A DNA stretch of 7,367 bases, from the NCBI GenBank assembly GCA_049975365.1, contig JBNGDS010000107.1, positions 1-7,367 on the forward strand, read 5' to 3'. The stretch's first letter is position 1. Each line of letters begins with the position of its first letter. The DNA is from DSBG01 sp049975365. Its GTDB lineage: Bacteria > Desulfobacterota > Desulfomonilia > UBA1062. The notes under the pieces were generated by a model. The model searched no databases. It was not told the origin of the DNA and saw nothing but the letters and a program-made list of their open reading frames with translations. Shown one piece after another: positions 1 through 6,180 of the stretch. Position numbers and translations under genes: made by a program.

Positions 1-691
1 CCTCATGACGGTGTGGAATCAGGAAATGTTCGGGCATGCGAGATGGGTCAGCCGTGCACTTCACGGCAGTGGAGAGCACCTGTTTCATGGCCGAGTGAAT
101 ATCCTGCATGTCCTTCTTCGAGAGACCGCCGATGGGCCTGCGGGGGAGAACTCCCGCCTGGAAGAGGATCTCGTCGGAGTAGATGTTCCCTATGCCAGCA
201 ATGGCATTCTGGTTCATGAGCAGTGACTTGATGGCCCCCTTTTTCCTGGCTAGCAGCTCCCGGAAGTCAGGGAGATTCAGTGACAGGGCATCGATCCCCA
301 GATCGTGATCCTGGATGAATTTCTCCGGTGATGAAGTGAGCTTCAGTGAACCGAGCTTTCTCCGGCTCAGGCAGGCGAGGTGGTAGCCGGTTGAAAACGT
401 GAAAAGCACGGCGGTGTGCTCAGGTTCGTCCTTCGTACGGTAGTATTTCAGCCCCCCGGTCATCCCGAAGTGCATGTCGATCCATGTCTCATCGCTCAGG
501 TGAACGAGCAGGTGCTTTCCGTGACGCCGGGTACCGATCATCCGGTTCCCCCTCATGGCATTCCTGAATTTCTGTGCACCTATCCCCTTGAGGAGACGGG
601 GCTCCAGGACCCGGACAGAGGTTATGTCCTTGTGCAGAGAGGTGGCATCGAGATACTTCTTGAATAGTTCCACATCCGGGAGCTCCGGCAT
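1..691 (-). CDS. mutM: Formamidopyrimidine-DNA glycosylase (Fpg/MutM family), 3' end outside window
   Basis: A base-excision repair enzyme that removes oxidised purines such as 8-oxoguanine and FapyG and then nicks the abasic site. The first 230 residues are present. The protein begins MPELPDVE, which supplies the catalytic N-terminal proline (Pro2) and Glu3. Lys59 lies in RRHGKHLL, Met77 in FGMTG, Lys155 in the IKSLLMNQ segment, and Asn169 in GIGNIYSDEILF, the helix-two-turn-helix signature. The family is usually about 270 residues, so the missing tail should hold the C-terminal zinc finger; the last residues seen (LIPHRHE) lead towards it. The start at 691 is set by GGAGGT seven bases upstream. 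One deviation is that the lesion-void loop usually ending RRFG reads RRKLG here, so the intercalating Phe is replaced by Leu. A Nei-type specificity is possible, but MutM is favoured. It follows the dehydrogenase gene by 151 bases and may have its own promoter. Confidence 0.88.
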   Translation of the reverse strand, partial: MPELPDVELFKKYLDATSLHKDITSVRVLEPRLLKGIGAQKFRNAMRGNRMIGTRRHGKHLLVHLSDETWIDMHFGMTGGLKYYRTKDEPEHTAVLFTFSTGYHLACLSRRKLGSLKLTSSPEKFIQDHDLGIDALSLNLPDFRELLARKKGAIKSLLMNQNAIAGIGNIYSDEILFQAGVLPRRPIGGLSKKDMQDIHSAMKQVLSTAVKCTADPSRMPEHFLIPHRHE

Positions 692-726
692 TTTCTACAC
701 CTCCATGGAAGGCCCAAACTGGGGAG

Positions 727-758
727 CGTGGCATCCGGAGGATGAATATCCTGCCACG
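727..758 (-). other. Bulged hairpin between dehydrogenase and mutM genes
   Basis: Seen directly: CGTGGC (727-732) pairs with GCCACG (753-758), and inside it AGGAT (739-743) pairs with ATCCT (748-752) around the loop GAAT. The six bases ATCCGG on one side remain as a bulge. In the minus-strand transcript the structure lies between the dehydrogenase stop and the mutM start, ending 35 bases before the ATG and clear of the mutM ribosome binding site. No T tract follows on either strand, so it does not look like a standard intrinsic terminator. GGAT at 740-743 can instead pair with ATCC at 733-736, giving two mutually exclusive inner stems. The function is unknown; processing, attenuation or protein binding are all possible. 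Confidence 0.5.
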
Positions 759-842
759 TGCTCAAGGCATGTCCCGAGAACGCCCGAATTCGACCCATGT
801 CTGTGAGTGTGCTGGTGACTGCGGGGGATGCCAGCCTCCATC

Positions 843-1844
843 TCACTGGACCACATTCTGAGGAGACCCCTGAACAAAGGCCTGGATATTGTCCAGTGTT
901 GTATTCAGGATATCCAGGAGCGCCTCCTGGGTATAGAATGCGCTGTGAGGCGTGATGTAGACATTTCTCAGACGCAGCAGGATGTGATCGGCCAGCAGAG
1001 TTTCCAGGTCGTATTTTTTCTGGAAGACGCTCCGCAGCAGTTCCGCTTCTTCGCGGATCACGGGTTCGTCGGGCAGAACATCGAGTCCGGCTGCTGCTAT
1101 CTTCCCCGTGGCCAGTGCCTGAATGAGGGCCTGGACATCGACGATCGTTCCCCGGGACGTGTTGATCAGGATGCTTCCGTCCTTCATTTGACCGAACTGC
1201 TCCTCTGAAATGAGGTGCCGGGTATGCTTGTTTGCAGGGACATGGAGGGTGACGATGTCCGAGGAGCCCAGGAGCGTGTTCAACGGTGAATAGGTGAATC
1301 CGAGCTCGGAGGACAGCGCCTCATCGGGGTTCACGTCAAAGGCATGCACCTCCATGCCGAACCCCCGGGCGATGCGGATCACACACGTGCCGATACTGCC
1401 TGTTCCTACCACGCCAAGCACTCTGCCGTGAAGGTCGAAGCCCTTCAGGCCTGCCAGGGAGAAGTCTCCCCTCCTGGTCCTGTTTATGGCCTCGTTGAGA
1501 TTGTGGGAGATAACCAGGATCAGACCGAAGACGTGCTCGGCCACCGGGCATGTTCCATACGAAGGCACATTGGCTATCTGGATATCGTGCTCACTGCAGT
1601 ACTCGAGGTCGATGTGGTCATAGCCCGTGGATCGAGTTGATATGAGTTTGAGCGAGGGGAGCTGTTTGAGGACAGCTTCATCCAGAGATGAGTAGATGAA
1701 AGTCGAGACGACGTCCGTATCCCTGTGGTCTCCTGCATTCTGTTGCCCCAGAGACTCTGTCAGGAACACGACCTCATGGTCGGCGCCGAGTTTCCGGTAG
1801 ATGTCCTGCTCCCATGGTTCTGTTTCAAAGATCGTGATTTTCAT
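843..1844 (-). CDS. NAD-dependent D-2-hydroxyacid dehydrogenase, D-lactate dehydrogenase-like
   Basis: A cytoplasmic oxidoreductase of 333 residues that should interconvert a 2-oxoacid and the D-2-hydroxyacid using NAD(H); pyruvate/D-lactate is the likeliest pair. The NAD-binding Rossmann motif GTGSIG is at residues 147-152, with Asp170 at the end of the next strand, which favours NAD over NADP. The catalytic trio is visible: Arg231 in NTSRGTIVD, Glu260 in DVLPDEPV and His300 in ITPHSAFYT. The segment ISTRSTGYDHID (69-80) is typical of the D-lactate branch. The start at 1844 is chosen because AAGGAG sits six bases upstream. An in-frame ATG at 1868 would add eight residues (MDAFKENS) that are not family-like and would encode the ribosome binding site itself. 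It lies 46 bases after pfkB. In this context it could regenerate NAD+ by reducing pyruvate. The family is certain; the substrate cannot be fixed from sequence, and D-phosphoglycerate or other hydroxyacids remain possible. Confidence 0.9.
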   Translation of the reverse strand: MKITIFETEPWEQDIYRKLGADHEVVFLTESLGQQNAGDHRDTDVVSTFIYSSLDEAVLKQLPSLKLISTRSTGYDHIDLEYCSEHDIQIANVPSYGTCPVAEHVFGLILVISHNLNEAINRTRRGDFSLAGLKGFDLHGRVLGVVGTGSIGTCVIRIARGFGMEVHAFDVNPDEALSSELGFTYSPLNTLLGSSDIVTLHVPANKHTRHLISEEQFGQMKDGSILINTSRGTIVDVQALIQALATGKIAAAGLDVLPDEPVIREEAELLRSVFQKKYDLETLLADHILLRLRNVYITPHSAFYTQEALLDILNTTLDNIQAFVQGSPQNVVQ

Positions 1845-1850
1845 CGAATT

Positions 1851-1856
1851 CTCCTT
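1851..1856 (-). promoter_or_regulatory. Ribosome binding site deciding the dehydrogenase start
   Basis: AAGGAG on the minus strand, six bases before the ATG at 1842-1844. It lies within the alternative longer reading from 1868, which argues for the shorter protein. Confidence 0.8.
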
Positions 1857-1890
1857 GAAGGCATCCATTTTTCAGGAAGCGTGCCTCTGC

Positions 1891-2826
1891 CTAGGATTGA
1901 ACCGTAATCCTGGGGGCGAGACGTTCAACGTCTTCCTTCCTGCAGAGCTCGCTGCCCGGAGTCATGACTGCGGCAGTGCCGCAGGCAACACCGAACTTCA
2001 CCGCTTCGATCAGTGAATTCTCCCTGCTCAGGGCGAGGATGATACCGGCAACCATGCTGTCTCCGGCGCCCACCTTGCTCACCACCCGTACACTGGGGGC
2101 ATTGAACCGGATGGCTTCCTCTGCGGTGACGAGGAGAACCCCGCCTGCACCCCGGGACACCACCACGGCCTGGCAGTTCCCCGTGTGCACGAGCCTGCGG
2201 GCACTCTCCTCCTGGCCTTCGTCATCCGGGATGTCTTCCCCGGTGATCGAGCCAAGCTCCCGCACATTGGGCTTGATCAGGAAGAGCGGTGACTGGAGGG
2301 CCAGTTTCAGGGCCTGGCCTGAGGTGTCCACGATGAACTTCGTGTTCATGGAAGACGCCTTCCGGGCAAGGCGGGCGTAAAAGGTGTCCGGAACACCTGG
2401 AGGAAGGCTTCCACTGGCGACGATGTATTCCGGAGCAGGATTCACATCATCGAGCTGATCAAGGAGCCCCTTCCATTCCTTGGAGTACAGTCGAGGTCCC
2501 TGCATGCCAAACCGGTACTGGCGGTTGGTGGATTGTTCCAGGACACTGAAATTTTCCCGGGTCTCCCCCTGGATTGGGATGTGTCGGTATTCAACGCCTT
2601 CCCCGTCGAGGAGCTCCCTGAGCAAGGTGCCGAAGATCCGGCCGGCGGGGAACATGGCCAGCGACGTTCCGCCCAGACGACGTATCGCACGGGAGATGTT
2701 TATACCCCCTCCTCCAGGCTCCTGGCCGGTGTGCAGGCACCTCAGCTTCCGCTCCGCAACGACCTGTTCGGCACGGCAGCTCGTATCGATGCTCGGGTTC
2801 ATGGTTATGGTCACGATCCTGCTCAT
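1891..2826 (-). CDS. pfkB: PfkB-family phosphofructokinase (6-phosphofructokinase 2 type)
   Basis: A ribokinase-superfamily sugar-phosphate kinase of 311 residues, close to the 309 of E. coli PfkB (Pfk-2). It should phosphorylate fructose-6-phosphate to fructose-1,6-bisphosphate with ATP. Family features in order: N-terminal TITMNPSIDT (6-15); KLRC at 27-30 and EPGGGGIN at 36-43, the substrate-binding glycine stretch; ASGSLPPGV (137-145); KPN at 185-187; and the catalytic anion-hole motif VGAGDSM (252-258) with Asp256 as base. KLRC, EPGGGGIN, Lys185 and Asp256 fall at or near the same positions as in E. coli PfkB, which favours Pfk-2 over 1-phosphofructokinase (FruK) or tagatose-6-phosphate kinase. 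The frame stays open upstream to 2949, but that extension overlaps the ppsA end and is not family-like. The ATG at 2826 follows AGGAGG by ten bases. It is 64 bases downstream of ppsA, whose enzyme drives flux in the opposite direction. No transporter or fru gene is adjacent. Confidence 0.88.
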   Translation of the reverse strand: MSRIVTITMNPSIDTSCRAEQVVAERKLRCLHTGQEPGGGGINISRAIRRLGGTSLAMFPAGRIFGTLLRELLDGEGVEYRHIPIQGETRENFSVLEQSTNRQYRFGMQGPRLYSKEWKGLLDQLDDVNPAPEYIVASGSLPPGVPDTFYARLARKASSMNTKFIVDTSGQALKLALQSPLFLIKPNVRELGSITGEDIPDDEGQEESARRLVHTGNCQAVVVSRGAGGVLLVTAEEAIRFNAPSVRVVSKVGAGDSMVAGIILALSRENSLIEAVKFGVACGTAAVMTPGSELCRKEDVERLAPRITVQS

Positions 2827-2836
2827 GAGGGACACC

Positions 2837-2842
2837 CCTCCT
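2837..2842 (-). promoter_or_regulatory. Ribosome binding site deciding the pfkB start
   Basis: AGGAGG on the minus strand, ten bases before the ATG at 2824-2826. The overlapping GAGGGG gives a spacing of eight. It supports the 311-residue form over the longer open frame. Confidence 0.7.
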
Positions 2843-2890
2843 GGCGCGTGAGCCCTGTGTACACGGTTCTTCCTGTATCCATAACAGTCC

Positions 2891-5308
2891 TCACCTGCTC
2901 CTGGATCCTGACGTGGGTGAATCCGAGAGTGCCTCGACCCGAGCCACATGTTCCTTGACCGTGAGGATGCTGTCGGGATTCAGGGAGATCGAATCTATCC
3001 CTGCCTTCACGAGGAATTCGGCAAACTCCGGGTTATCGCTGGGCGCCTGGCCGCAGATGCCGACTGTGCATCCCCCTTCGTGGGCAGCGTCTATGAGAAA
3101 GAGGATCAGGTGCCTGACGGCCTCGTTGCTCTCGTCGAACAGGTACGAAAGCTCGGAGGAATCCCTGTCTACACCGAGGACGAGCTGGGTGAGGTCATTG
3201 CTGCCGATGGAGAACCCGTCGAAGCGCCTGCAGAATTTATGGGCCAGGACCACGTTCGATGGTATTTCGCACATCACGTAGACCTCGAGCCCCTGTTCCC
3301 CCCGGATCAGCCCATGTTCCGCCATCACCCCGATCACCTTGTCCGCCTCTTCCACTGTCCTGCAGAACGGGATCATGATGTGGATGTTGTCCATGCCGAT
3401 CTCCTCCCTGGCCTTCCTGATCGCCTGGCATTCAAGGGAAAACCCGGAGCGGTATCGATCGCTGTAGTAGCGCGACGCCCCCCTGAATCCCAGCATGGGA
3501 TTCTCTTCTTGGGGTTCGTAGGGTTTGCCCCCTATGAGGTGTGCATACTCGTTTGTCTTGAAATCGCTCAGCCTGACGATCACGGGGTTTGGATAACGGC
3601 ACGCCGCAATCCTGGCGATTCCCCGTGCCAGGTGAATGACGAAGTAGTCCCTCTTGTCGTCAAAGCCTCTGGTGAGCTCCTCGATGCGTTTCTTGGAATC
3701 CTTGTCAGCGATGTCCGGGTACTCGACCAGCGCCATGGGGTGGATCTTGATGATGTTGTTGATGATGAATTCCATCCGCGCAAGCCCGATGCCGTCTGCA
3801 GGCAGGCGCCACCACCTGAATGCTGCAGCCGGGCTCGCGATATTCATCATGATTTTTGTCATGGTCGCGGGGAACGACTCCAGGTCGATGTCCGACTCCT
3901 CGAAGTCCAGGATCCCCTCATAGATTTTTCCTTCATCGCCCTCTGCACAGGAAACAGTCACCTCCTGGGAGTGTTTCAACACCTCGGTGGCGTTCCCGCA
4001 GCCAACGACCGCAGGCACACCCAGTTCTCTGCTCACGATGGCTGCATGGCAGGTTCTCCCCCCGTGATCGGTGACGATCGCGGAGGCGCGTTTCATGATG
4101 GGAACCCAGTCCGGGTCCGTCATCTCGGTGACCAGGACCGCATTGTCTTGGAACTGATCCATGTCTTCCACATTGGAAATCAGGTTCACACTTCCAGCGG
4201 CAATGGCGTCTCCGATGCTCAGGCCGGTCACCTTTGCTTCCTTCGTCTCCTTCATGCGGTATGTCTTCAGGGTGTCGGCGCTTTTTTGGGACTGAACCGT
4301 CTCGGGGCGTGCCTGAACGATAAAGAGGTCTCCCGTGTCTCCGTCCTTGGCCCACTCGACATCCATGGGCTTCCCGGCATGGTCTTCAATAATGACGCCC
4401 CACCGGGCAAGGGTCAGGATCTCCTCGTCTGACAGCACGAACGAGTGTCGCTCGCCTTTGCGCGTGTCCACATTCCTTGTTGTCTGGCTTCCGCCTTTGG
4501 CGTAGATCAGCTTCTTCTCTTTCGTTCCCAGTGACTTTCCTATGATCGGTGTGGAGGAACCCTTTTTCAGAAGCGGCTTGAAAACAGCGTACTCGTCGGG
4601 CGTGATCGTCCCCTTGACTATATTTTCCCCGAGGCCCCAGGCGGCATTGATCACGATCAGATCGGGAAATCCGGTATCGGTGTCGATGGTGAACATGACC
4701 CCGGAGCCTGCTTTGTCGGAGCGGACCATTTTCTGCACACCCACCGACAGTGCCACCTTGAGGTGATCGAACCCGTGCTCCTGCCGATAGCTGATGGCCC
4801 GGTCGGTGAACAGCGATGCATAGCATTTTCTGCAGGCATCCAGCAGTTCCTCCTCCCCCGCGATGTTGAGGAAGGTCTCCTGCTGTCCCGCGAAACTCGC
4901 CTCGGGAAGGTCTTCCGCCGTTGCACTGCTGCGCACTGCAACATCGACCTCGTCGGCTTTGTATCGTTCGGATAGTCTTCGGTATGCATCACGGATCTCC
5001 TCGGTCAGCCGTGAGGGGAACTCGTGGGGTTTGAAGAGGGTTCGAATCGATTTTCCGACTTTTTCCAAGGGCTTCTTCCCCTTGCTGAAGTCATCCAGGA
5101 GCGATCTGATGTCGTTCTCGATGCCGCCGTACTCCAGGTACTCACGGTAGGCATCCGCAGTGGTGGCGAACCCCGAAGGGACCCGGATCCCCCTGCTCTT
5201 CAGTGTCCGGATCATGTCTCCCAGGGATGCGTTCTTTCCCCCTACGGAGTCGACGTCCTTCGAGGTGAGATCCTCGAACCATCTGATATAGGCATCTGTC
5301 TGTTTCAT
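2891..5308 (-). CDS. ppsA: Phosphoenolpyruvate synthase (pyruvate, water dikinase)
   Basis: Converts pyruvate, ATP and water to PEP, AMP and phosphate, the entry step of gluconeogenesis from pyruvate. The protein has 805 residues (E. coli PpsA 792) and the full three-domain layout. The N-terminal ATP-grasp domain carries VGGKNASLGDM (22-32), VRSSATAEDLP (125-135) and FAGQQETFLN (139-148). The swivelling phosphohistidine domain carries GGRTCHAAIVSRE (416-428) with His421 as the phosphoryl carrier. The C-terminal PEP/pyruvate TIM barrel carries ADGIGLARMEF (504-514), LGFRGASRY (606-614), GSNDLTQL (702-709) and GICGQAPS (750-757) with Cys752 as proton donor. Thr419, two residues before the catalytic His, matches the residue that the PSRP regulator (DUF299) phosphorylates in E. 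coli PpsA, so similar control is possible. The last dozen residues are Ser-rich and probably disordered. The start at 5308 follows AAGGAGG by five bases; a TTG at 5368 would overlap the usp end and is rejected. Confidence 0.96.
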   Translation of the reverse strand: MKQTDAYIRWFEDLTSKDVDSVGGKNASLGDMIRTLKSRGIRVPSGFATTADAYREYLEYGGIENDIRSLLDDFSKGKKPLEKVGKSIRTLFKPHEFPSRLTEEIRDAYRRLSERYKADEVDVAVRSSATAEDLPEASFAGQQETFLNIAGEEELLDACRKCYASLFTDRAISYRQEHGFDHLKVALSVGVQKMVRSDKAGSGVMFTIDTDTGFPDLIVINAAWGLGENIVKGTITPDEYAVFKPLLKKGSSTPIIGKSLGTKEKKLIYAKGGSQTTRNVDTRKGERHSFVLSDEEILTLARWGVIIEDHAGKPMDVEWAKDGDTGDLFIVQARPETVQSQKSADTLKTYRMKETKEAKVTGLSIGDAIAAGSVNLISNVEDMDQFQDNAVLVTEMTDPDWVPIMKRASAIVTDHGGRTCHAAIVSRELGVPAVVGCGNATEVLKHSQEVTVSCAEGDEGKIYEGILDFEESDIDLESFPATMTKIMMNIASPAAAFRWWRLPADGIGLARMEFIINNIIKIHPMALVEYPDIADKDSKKRIEELTRGFDDKRDYFVIHLARGIARIAACRYPNPVIVRLSDFKTNEYAHLIGGKPYEPQEENPMLGFRGASRYYSDRYRSGFSLECQAIRKAREEIGMDNIHIMIPFCRTVEEADKVIGVMAEHGLIRGEQGLEVYVMCEIPSNVVLAHKFCRRFDGFSIGSNDLTQLVLGVDRDSSELSYLFDESNEAVRHLILFLIDAAHEGGCTVGICGQAPSDNPEFAEFLVKAGIDSISLNPDSILTVKEHVARVEALSDSPTSGSRSR

Positions 5309-5313
5309 GCAGG

Positions 5314-5320
5314 CCTCCTT
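5314..5320 (-). promoter_or_regulatory. Ribosome binding site deciding the ppsA start
   Basis: AAGGAGG on the minus strand, five bases before the ATG at 5306-5308. It rules in the 805-residue form over a TTG-initiated extension of 20 residues that would overlap usp. Confidence 0.8.
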
Positions 5321-5364
5321 GTTCGACAGGCCGGAGTGAGCGGAAAACCCTGCTCCACGGTTCC

Positions 5365-5811
5365 TCAATCATGATCCGGCTGGACGGTCAGCACCGGTGT
5401 GTCCGCCATTCTCACCACCTTTTCCGTGACAGAGCCAAAGAGCATGTGCCGCCACCCGCTCTCTCCATGGGTCGATATCACGATCATGTCCACCCCGTTT
5501 TCCCGTGCGGTATCAGCGATCATTCCCGCGGGGTCCCCGTGTGCTATCAGGGTATCGTACCGCACATCCGGAGAGAGTGTTTTCACGCAGAGGTCGGTCA
5601 GGGTTTTCCTCGATGCTTCTTCGAGTTCCGTGGCGAGGACCACGGGGTCGATGGAAGGTGTCTGGTACATGAGCGAAGATGCCGGGGGTATGACATGCAG
5701 TACGGTCAACTCGGCACTGAAGTGCCCCGCGAGTTCCTGAGCCGTCTCGAGGGCCTTGATCGAGCACTCGCTGAAATCCGTGGGGACAAGGATTTGTGTT
5801 ATGGGCAGCAT
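5365..5811 (-). CDS. Universal stress protein (UspA family)
   Basis: A single-domain, soluble Usp of 148 residues, the normal family length. It opens with the family strand ILVPTDFSECSIKAL (7-21), in which the Asp after the first beta strand contacts adenine in ATP-binding members. LTVLHVIPP (35-43) forms the second strand. The C-terminal phosphate-binding signature is ISTHGESG followed by LFGSVTEKVV. It fits the ATP-binding pattern G-x2-G-x9-G-S except that the first Gly is Ser, a common variant, so ATP binding is likely. Usp proteins accumulate under starvation, redox or respiratory arrest and bind ATP or act as regulators; the exact role here is unknown. AGGAGG lies seven bases before the ATG at 5811. 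It is 57 bases after the small protein gene and 56 bases before ppsA, so it is probably co-expressed with the carbon enzymes. Confidence 0.93.
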   Translation of the reverse strand: MLPITQILVPTDFSECSIKALETAQELAGHFSAELTVLHVIPPASSLMYQTPSIDPVVLATELEEASRKTLTDLCVKTLSPDVRYDTLIAHGDPAGMIADTARENGVDMIVISTHGESGWRHMLFGSVTEKVVRMADTPVLTVQPDHD

Positions 5812-5868
5812 GGTGTATCCTCCTGTTGATCCCTTCAGCCTTGTTGCGGCGGAAGGAGATCTCGTGGT

Positions 5869-6156
5869 TTATGGTTTGCGGGCGAGCGAGCGGACAACTT
5901 CTTTGAAATCGATGTTCATGTCATCGACATCGTCTCTGGCACGCCGGGTCAACTCCTCTCTCCCGCGCTCATAGTCTTCGAGCATGTCTTTCGCAGCCTG
6001 AAGTCTCAGCCGAAGTGCCCGGAGATTTTCCTGCTTCCCGGGGTCATGAGCAGGCCCTTCATCTCCCTGTGTAGTCTGCAGCCTGTTCACCGCGTCCCTG
6101 AGAACCTCGATCTGTCTGTGTAGTGAGGCGTGGTCGAGGGTTGATTTTCCGTGCAT
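5869..6156 (-). CDS. Small charged helical protein, function unknown
   Basis: I do not recognise this 95-residue protein. It is very rich in Arg, Asp, Glu and Leu, has no Cys, signal peptide or membrane segment, and looks almost entirely helical. A first helix of about residues 8-29 (LHRQIEVLRDAVNRLQ) and a longer one of about 41-76 (NLRALRLRLQAAKDMLEDY) are joined by a polar Gly/Pro linker around 31-40. Leucines spaced as in heptads suggest a coiled-coil hairpin or dimer. It ends in FKEVVRSLARKP. It is judged real because AAGGAGG lies five bases before the ATG, it fills the space between the sigma factor (24 bases upstream) and usp (57 bases downstream), and it is co-directional. Its place straight after a sigma gene makes a regulatory partner, such as an anti-sigma or adaptor protein, one possibility; nothing in the sequence proves that. 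Confidence 0.75.
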   Translation of the reverse strand: MHGKSTLDHASLHRQIEVLRDAVNRLQTTQGDEGPAHDPGKQENLRALRLRLQAAKDMLEDYERGREELTRRARDDVDDMNIDFKEVVRSLARKP

Positions 6157-6180
6157 GGGTTCCTCCTTCCGGAAAGAAAG

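Noticed and set aside
1845..1868. Longer dehydrogenase starting at the ATG at 1868
   Set aside because: The extra eight residues are encoded by the ribosome binding site of the internal ATG at 1844, and the family normally begins at MKITIF-like sequence.
2857..2864. GTGTACAC eight-base palindrome between ppsA and pfkB
   Set aside because: It is too short to be significant, has no extension on either side, and matches no operator I recognise.
2827..2949. Longer pfkB starting at 2949
   Set aside because: The extension overlaps the ppsA C terminus, is unlike the family N terminus, and the MSRIVTITMNPS start has its own AGGAGG.
2948..4432. A 494-codon plus-strand open frame opposite ppsA
   Set aside because: It is codon-aligned with ppsA on the other strand, so its stops would need TTA, CTA or TCA codons in ppsA, which are rare at this GC content. 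The protein has no family features and no ribosome binding site stands out; ppsA explains the region fully.
5309..5368. ppsA starting at TTG 5368, overlapping usp
   Set aside because: The ATG at 5308 has a near-ideal AAGGAGG, and the added 20 residues are not PpsA-like.
5371..5829. A 152-codon plus-strand open frame opposite usp
   Set aside because: It has the same codon register as usp on the opposite strand, so it stays open for the same reason. The product is low-complexity and His/Arg/Cys-rich.
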